64,000 nucleotides of DNA from Lacisediminihabitans sp046156175 (GTDB taxonomy: Bacteria > Actinomycetota > Actinomycetes > Actinomycetales > Microbacteriaceae), in contig NZ_JAYLVL010000006.1 in assembly GCF_046156175.1 (NCBI RefSeq), positions 1 through 64,000 on the forward strand, in the 5' to 3' direction. Positions 60,015 through 64,000 of the stretch are shown one piece after another. The notes beneath the pieces were generated by a model that made no database searches, was not told the DNA's origin, and saw only the letters and a program-made list of their open reading frames with translations. The stretch's first letter is position 1. Each line of letters starts with the position of its first letter. A program made the position numbers and the translations under genes.

Positions 60015-61379
60015 TCAGCCGCAGCTGTTGGGCGTCGGCGGGTCGATCCGCATGTAGGTGATCGGTCCGGTCATATTCGTGCCCCAGGACGTGATCTGGA
60101 ACAGGGCGTGATTGTGGGAAATGATGTAGTACTCCCCGCACTGGTTCACGCTCTGGATGCCGGGGGGCAAGGCTTCCTTGGTCCCGAGGTACGGACTTCC
60201 GCTGTAGAAGACGCCGATCGACTGGTCGGCCAGCGCCGGCACCGTCACCGGGACCGGGTTGGACGGGGAGTAGTTCTCAGCGTCATACCACTTGAACAGC
60301 ACGTCCCAGGTCTGGCTCGGACCGATGTTGATGGCGAACTTCTCGAACGAGAGATCCTGCCCGGCGGGGCCCTCGAGCGGGCGGCCGTCTCGAGCGATCA
60401 CCAGGCCGTTGTTGCCGTGCGGGTGGAACGGATAGTCCTCGGTGCCAACGTTGAGGTACCGGGCCATCCCGGGCTGGTCCGGCGTGGTGGCGGTGCGGTT
60501 GAACTCCGTGATCTGAGCGAGTGCCCCGTAGGGCTGAGCGGGAAGCCAACTCGCGCCATTGTCCGCGATGCTGTCGGGGTATCCGCGACCGTTGATGAGC
60601 CAATAGCGCGGGTGGTAGTTGTTCATGTTGAAGCTCTTGTTGTTCTCGACGGCCTGGTGTTGGTAGGGGTCGATTTCGCTCAGCAGCACCATGAATTCCT
60701 GGCTCGGCTTGAACCGGCTGTCTTTCCTGTTGTTGGCATACTCGCTCGCGGTCGACCCGGCCGCCCCTCCCGTCGGCACGGCCGAGGGGCGCACTATCAG
60801 CGCCCCGAACAGGCCCATCCGCACCTGCTTCTCTGGGTTGGTGCCGGACTCGTAAAGGAATGTTCCCGGGTTGGCGGCCAAGAAGCTGTAGGTGACGGTC
60901 CCACCCCCGGCCGCGGCCGTGTTGGTGAGCGAGGTGATCGGGCCGGCCCCCGTCGACTGGGGTTGCGCCGGGATCCCGTTGGCCAGAACGTTCTCCTGGC
61001 CCGGGAAGACGATCGACGCGGCCTCGGGCAGGGTGTTGTGCAGTATCACCGTGACGGTGTCTCCCGCGTTGACGCACAACACTGGGCCGGGGTGCTGGAA
61101 TGCGCCGAACCCGCTGGAGTACCCCCACATGAACGCCGTGTTCCCGTCGGGCAGACTGATGTATCCGGTCTTGGTGGTCAGGTTGAAAATCGGAGTCGTG
61201 GCACCGCCACCCACGCCAGTGGTGCATTCGATGCCGACCCGCGCGGGGGGCGCGGCGATCGCCGCCGGGGTGAACGAGCTCATCACGGCTCCGACCAGGG
61301 GCAGCGCAATCAGCAGCGCTGCCCAGCGCACGCCCCGGGTGCGAACCTTCCCTTGCAGCACGGCGGTCCCTTTCATCAT
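60015..61379 (-). CDS. Exported cupredoxin protein B (multicopper-oxidase-like, 454 aa)
   Basis: A signal peptide (about 10-42) is followed by an N-terminal cupredoxin domain without ligands (IVFPGQENV, GTFLYESGTNPEKQVRMG) and a second region that carries YPFHPHGNNG and ISHNHALFQITSWG. The latter two correspond to the last-domain HPxHxHG and HCHxxxH motifs of multicopper oxidases, but with Tyr for the first His and Asn for the Cys, so a type 1 copper is not expected. It is a paralogue of the N-terminal part of protein C (shared LLSEIDP, NYxPRYxLING) and lies between oxidase A and C (5 and 20 base gaps). Confidence 0.82.
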   Translation of the reverse strand: MMKGTAVLQGKVRTRGVRWAALLIALPLVGAVMSSFTPAAIAAPPARVGIECTTGVGGGATTPIFNLTTKTGYISLPDGNTAFMWGYSSGFGAFQHPGPVLCVNAGDTVTVILHNTLPEAASIVFPGQENVLANGIPAQPQSTGAGPITSLTNTAAAGGGTVTYSFLAANPGTFLYESGTNPEKQVRMGLFGALIVRPSAVPTGGAAGSTASEYANNRKDSRFKPSQEFMVLLSEIDPYQHQAVENNKSFNMNNYHPRYWLINGRGYPDSIADNGASWLPAQPYGALAQITEFNRTATTPDQPGMARYLNVGTEDYPFHPHGNNGLVIARDGRPLEGPAGQDLSFEKFAINIGPSQTWDVLFKWYDAENYSPSNPVPVTVPALADQSIGVFYSGSPYLGTKEALPPGIQSVNQCGEYYIISHNHALFQITSWGTNMTGPITYMRIDPPTPNSCG

Positions 61380-61384
61380 GGCTC

Positions 61385-62770
61385 TCAGACTCCCAGGTCG
61401 TTCGGATAGCTCTGCGGAGGGATGCCGCCAGCGGCATACACGCGGATCTCGGTGGCCTGACCGCCCATTCCGCCTGGCGCCAGGTTGTTTGTGACGGGGT
61501 AATTGCGGTTGTAGAGCATGTAGGTGTCAAAACCGGGACCGGTGTGGTCGGGCGCGACGAAGACGACATCGAAGCTCTCACCCGGGCCGATGTTGATCGT
61601 CTCGGTCTCATAGGACGTATCGGTGCCGTCACGTCCCCGCATGGGCGTGGCGTCGCGACCGACGACCCGCATCCGGATCCCGGCCGTGGTCATCGCCTGC
61701 TCCCGGAAGCCGAGGTTGGCGAATCGCAGCGCAACCGTCTCGCCGGCGTTACAGGTCACCAGCGACGACTGCGGCTGGTACTGCAGCTCCGGGTGCCCGA
61801 CCGGGGCGATCAAATCCCCGGTCAGAGTCTCGGTCTGTACCGCGAGGGAGTGCACGGATGCCGCGGCGTCGATCGGGGCGTTGGGGGCGATGGTGTCCGG
61901 GTAGACGCGCCCATTGAGCAACCCGAAGTCGGCTCGGTAGTCACTCCACTGTGGCAGCTGGATGTGGGCATCCGCCCAGTGCGCCTCGGCCCACACCTCC
62001 GAGAGGAACATGCCGAACTCTCGATCGAAGCCGGTCGAGCCGTCGCCGTCGTTGTACATGAACTTGCTGTGCCCGCCGATGGTCTGGCCGTCTTGCAGCG
62101 GACGGACGAACACCAGGCCGGTCATGCCCATGTGCACGTGCTCGACGTCCTCCACGTGGCAGTGGAACATGTAGGTTCCGGGTTCGCGGGGTCGGTAGAC
62201 GTAGGTGAAGACCCGTCCCGTCCTGATCGCGACCGATCCGGACGGTTCCCCGTCGAAGAACGGAATCACATTGCGGAAGCCGTGCCAGTGCAGGGTGTGC
62301 GCGTCGAACAGGTCGGGCCGCAGAGCCAGGCCGAGGTTGGTCAGTTGCACCGTGAAGTCGACCGGGCTGGCGGGGTCGAACTGCTTCGTCCAGAACATCG
62401 GAGCGGAGTGCTGGGCCTTGTTCTTCTGGTTCGTCCTTTGGACGTCGGTCAGGCCGGTGACATTGCGGAACCCGAAGATATAGGTGGTCAGCAGATCCGG
62501 CGCCAGGATGTCGGGGTGGAACGGCGGGATGGCCGGGGTCTCCGGCAAGTGGATCCACCCGTCGGTCCCGGCCAGGAAGAGGTCGGGGTCTCCCACAGCG
62601 CCAACCGCGGCTTCGGGCCTGAGCACGTTGCCTGCCAGGACGCCTGTGCCGACGATGACGACCGCACCGCCGGCGAGCTTGAGTACGTCGCGGCGGCTGA
62701 AAGGCTGCTTGAACATCATTCTCGTGTCTCCCTGGGGGTGCTCGCTGGCGCTGTCTGATGAGTGGGTCAT
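61385..62770 (-). CDS. Tat-exported multicopper oxidase A (461 aa)
   Basis: The twin-arginine signal FSRRDVLKLAGG (24-35) is followed by a hydrophobic stretch. Copper motifs lie in one cupredoxin domain: HTLHWHGFRN (H161, H163) and MFHCHVEDVEHVHMGM (H203, C204, H205, H211). C204 can bind a type 1 copper. The second half (about 240-461) has the fold signature (VTCNAGETVALRFANLGFRE, then GPGESFDVVFVAPDHTGPG) but lacks the HxH motifs that close a trinuclear centre. They are found instead in protein B encoded next. The ATG overlaps the end of the upstream repeat-protein gene (ATGA). Confidence 0.9.
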   Translation of the reverse strand: MTHSSDSASEHPQGDTRMMFKQPFSRRDVLKLAGGAVVIVGTGVLAGNVLRPEAAVGAVGDPDLFLAGTDGWIHLPETPAIPPFHPDILAPDLLTTYIFGFRNVTGLTDVQRTNQKNKAQHSAPMFWTKQFDPASPVDFTVQLTNLGLALRPDLFDAHTLHWHGFRNVIPFFDGEPSGSVAIRTGRVFTYVYRPREPGTYMFHCHVEDVEHVHMGMTGLVFVRPLQDGQTIGGHSKFMYNDGDGSTGFDREFGMFLSEVWAEAHWADAHIQLPQWSDYRADFGLLNGRVYPDTIAPNAPIDAAASVHSLAVQTETLTGDLIAPVGHPELQYQPQSSLVTCNAGETVALRFANLGFREQAMTTAGIRMRVVGRDATPMRGRDGTDTSYETETINIGPGESFDVVFVAPDHTGPGFDTYMLYNRNYPVTNNLAPGGMGGQATEIRVYAAGGIPPQSYPNDLGV

Positions 62771-63489
62771 GGCGTGGGCAGGTCGAAGGCGTCCAGCTGA
62801 AGGGTTCCGTCGCCACCGAGCCCGTGTGCGGTGCCATCGAAGTAGACCGACCAGGTGCCCGCGTTGTAGTAGATGACGTCCTCGTCCTGCACCGCGCCCA
62901 GACCCGCGACCGTGGTGTTCGCCGCACCGAATGACAGGTAGAAGTGGGTGTCATCGACCCGGACGAAGCCATCGACATTCGCGTTGCTCGGCAGCCTGTA
63001 GGGGGCCGCGCTGGCGTCGATCACTCGCGTGTAGCTCTTTCCACCGTTCCACCGGTAGATGTCAGCGGGGTCACCGCTGGACGCACTTCCCGCACCCGGG
63101 GGGACTGCCGCATTGCTGGTGGAGAAGTACAGCTGACCCGCGACGATGCTGATGGCATCCAAGTTCGTTGCCCTGTCACCGACCAGACCATTGGCATTGC
63201 CGTCGAAGAACAGCGACCAGGTTCCCGCGTTGTAGTACACGACATCTCTGTTCTGGACGGTGCCGATGCCCGGCACGTTCACTGGGCCGGTGAAGGACAG
63301 GTAGAAGTGCGTGACATCCACCCGGTCGAAGCCGTCAACGTTGGCGGTGGCCGGCAGGCCGTACGGCGCAGTCGTCACGTCGTATTCCCGGGTGAAGGTC
63401 GCCCCATCCCAGAGGTGGATGTCCGCGTCATCAGCGGTACCCCCCACGCCGGGCGGGTTGGTGTTCCCCTCCGTCGAGAAGTACAGCGC
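62767..63489 (-). repeat. Complete four-unit module of the repeat protein
   Basis: Half + three + half units again, from LYFSTEGNTNPPGVGG to LDAFDLPTP. Confidence 0.78.
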
Positions 63490-64000
63490 CTGGCCGGGAG
63501 CCGGGGGTGCCGGTGGCAGCGCATCGCCGGGGAACGAGATGGCATCCAGGTCGAGGCCGGCCGAGGTGTTCAGCCCGTGGTCGCCACCGTTGAAGTAGAT
63601 CGACCAGGCGCCGTTGAAGTAGACCACGTCCTCGTCGTTCACGGCACCGACCCCGGGGACGGTGGTGGTCGCGTTGCTGAACGACATGAAGAAGTGGGTC
63701 GCGTCGCGCCAGATGAGCCCGTCCACGTTGGGGTTGGTGGGGCCTGTGGCAAGCCCGCTGTTGGGCAGGTTGGTCGGCGCCGTCGTGGCATCAAGGACGC
63801 GAGAGTATGAGCTGCCCCCGTTCCAGCGGTAGACGTCGGCGTTGTCGCCGGTGCCACCGGCGCCCGGAGGCACCGCCGCGTTATTGGTCGTGAAGTACAG
63901 CGTGTTGCCCACGATGCTGATTGCCCCGAAGTCGATCGCGCCGGTCAGCCCGTTCGCGCTGCCGTCGAACCAGAGAGACCACGAAGTGCCGTTGAAGTAC
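62767..64000 (-). CDS. Exported (inferred) repeat-module protein, 5' end outside the window
   Basis: The frame is open to the right edge, so the N-terminus is not visible; the in-frame GTG at 63912 is internal to a repeat. The visible 410 residues consist only of the roughly 60-residue repeats: the end of one module, a Pro-rich linker GDALPPAPPAPGQ, and a complete second module of about 240 residues ending LDAFDLPTP. No enzymatic domain is visible. It is the first visible gene of the oxidase operon and is coupled to oxidase A. Export is inferred from the shared module in two proteins with signal peptides. Confidence 0.8.
   Translation of the reverse strand, partial: YFNGTSWSLWFDGSANGLTGAIDFGAISIVGNTLYFTTNNAAVPPGAGGTGDNADVYRWNGGSSYSRVLDATTAPTNLPNSGLATGPTNPNVDGLIWRDATHFFMSFSNATTTVPGVGAVNDEDVVYFNGAWSIYFNGGDHGLNTSAGLDLDAISFPGDALPPAPPAPGQALYFSTEGNTNPPGVGGTADDADIHLWDGATFTREYDVTTAPYGLPATANVDGFDRVDVTHFYLSFTGPVNVPGIGTVQNRDVVYYNAGTWSLFFDGNANGLVGDRATNLDAISIVAGQLYFSTSNAAVPPGAGSASSGDPADIYRWNGGKSYTRVIDASAAPYRLPSNANVDGFVRVDDTHFYLSFGAANTTVAGLGAVQDEDVIYYNAGTWSVYFDGTAHGLGGDGTLQLDAFDLPTP
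63535..64000 (-). repeat. Partial preceding module of the repeat protein
   Basis: More than two units and a closing half unit (LDLDAISFP) are visible before a Pro-rich linker; the rest lies outside the window. Confidence 0.7.

Noticed and set aside
63910..63912. GTG 63912 as the start of the repeat protein
   Set aside because: The same frame and the same repeat pattern (YFNGTSWSLWFDG) continue to the right edge, so the codon is internal.

Overview
The window comes from a high-GC actinobacterium, most probably a member of the Microbacteriaceae. The basis is the GC-rich codon use, a mycothiol gene (mshC), the actinobacterial regulators RbpA and PafBC, the Lnt-Ppm1 pair, a HelY-type helicase, an F420-type LLM oxidoreductase, and many start codons placed 6-7 nt after a TANNNT box (leaderless transcription). 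The species cannot be named from sequence alone.

Layout. (1) 1-4.2 kb is mobile DNA beside a tRNA gene: the end of an IS3-family element that has cut a helicase-associated-domain gene, a small HTH-like gene, and a coupled pair made of a tyrosine-recombinase-like protein without its catalytic residues and a DDE transposase. It ends at a hairpin terminator and tRNA-Leu(GAG). (2) 4.4-28.1 kb is core chromosome, mostly plus strand: M20 peptidase, uppP, GAF-ANTAR regulator, mshC, PAC2 protein, HAD phosphatase, tRNA m1A58 methyltransferase, FKBP lipoprotein, pafB-pafC, tatA-tatC-helY, lnt-ppm1, rbpA, a GDPD, an SPFH/NfeD pair, SDR, S9 peptidase, Nudix and a UPF0303 protein. (3) 28,351-28,378 is a close match to an actinobacterial dif site (XerCD chromosome-dimer resolution), so this is the replication terminus. 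Gene direction changes here from mostly plus to mostly minus. A lone XerD arm lies 231 bp to the left. (4) 28.6-51.5 kb is accessory: small regulator/enzyme pairs with visible operators (ArsR-SRPBCC, HxlR-reductase), a UvrA2-like ABC protein, a SatP/acyl-CoA synthetase/GAF-LuxR carboxylate module, a zinc-ribbon nuclease, an ABC exporter with a LolA-like protein, IclR, and a NarL-type two-component pair.

(5) 51.5-64 kb (minus strand, running off the right edge) is the most unusual region. It is a tight operon for exported proteins: a repeat protein, a Tat-exported multicopper oxidase (A), a second cupredoxin protein (B), a large cupredoxin/Ig protein (C), a membrane-anchored His-containing protein, a CopC-CopD fusion and a subtilisin-like protease. 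A and B each carry only half of the usual multicopper-oxidase copper motifs, and the halves are complementary. The repeat protein, C and the protease all end in the same approximately 235-residue module. Its repeat phasing (half unit + three units + half unit) is what a closed four-bladed propeller would give. I know no family name for this module. My working view is an exported copper-dependent oxidase assembly whose parts share a common C-terminal module.
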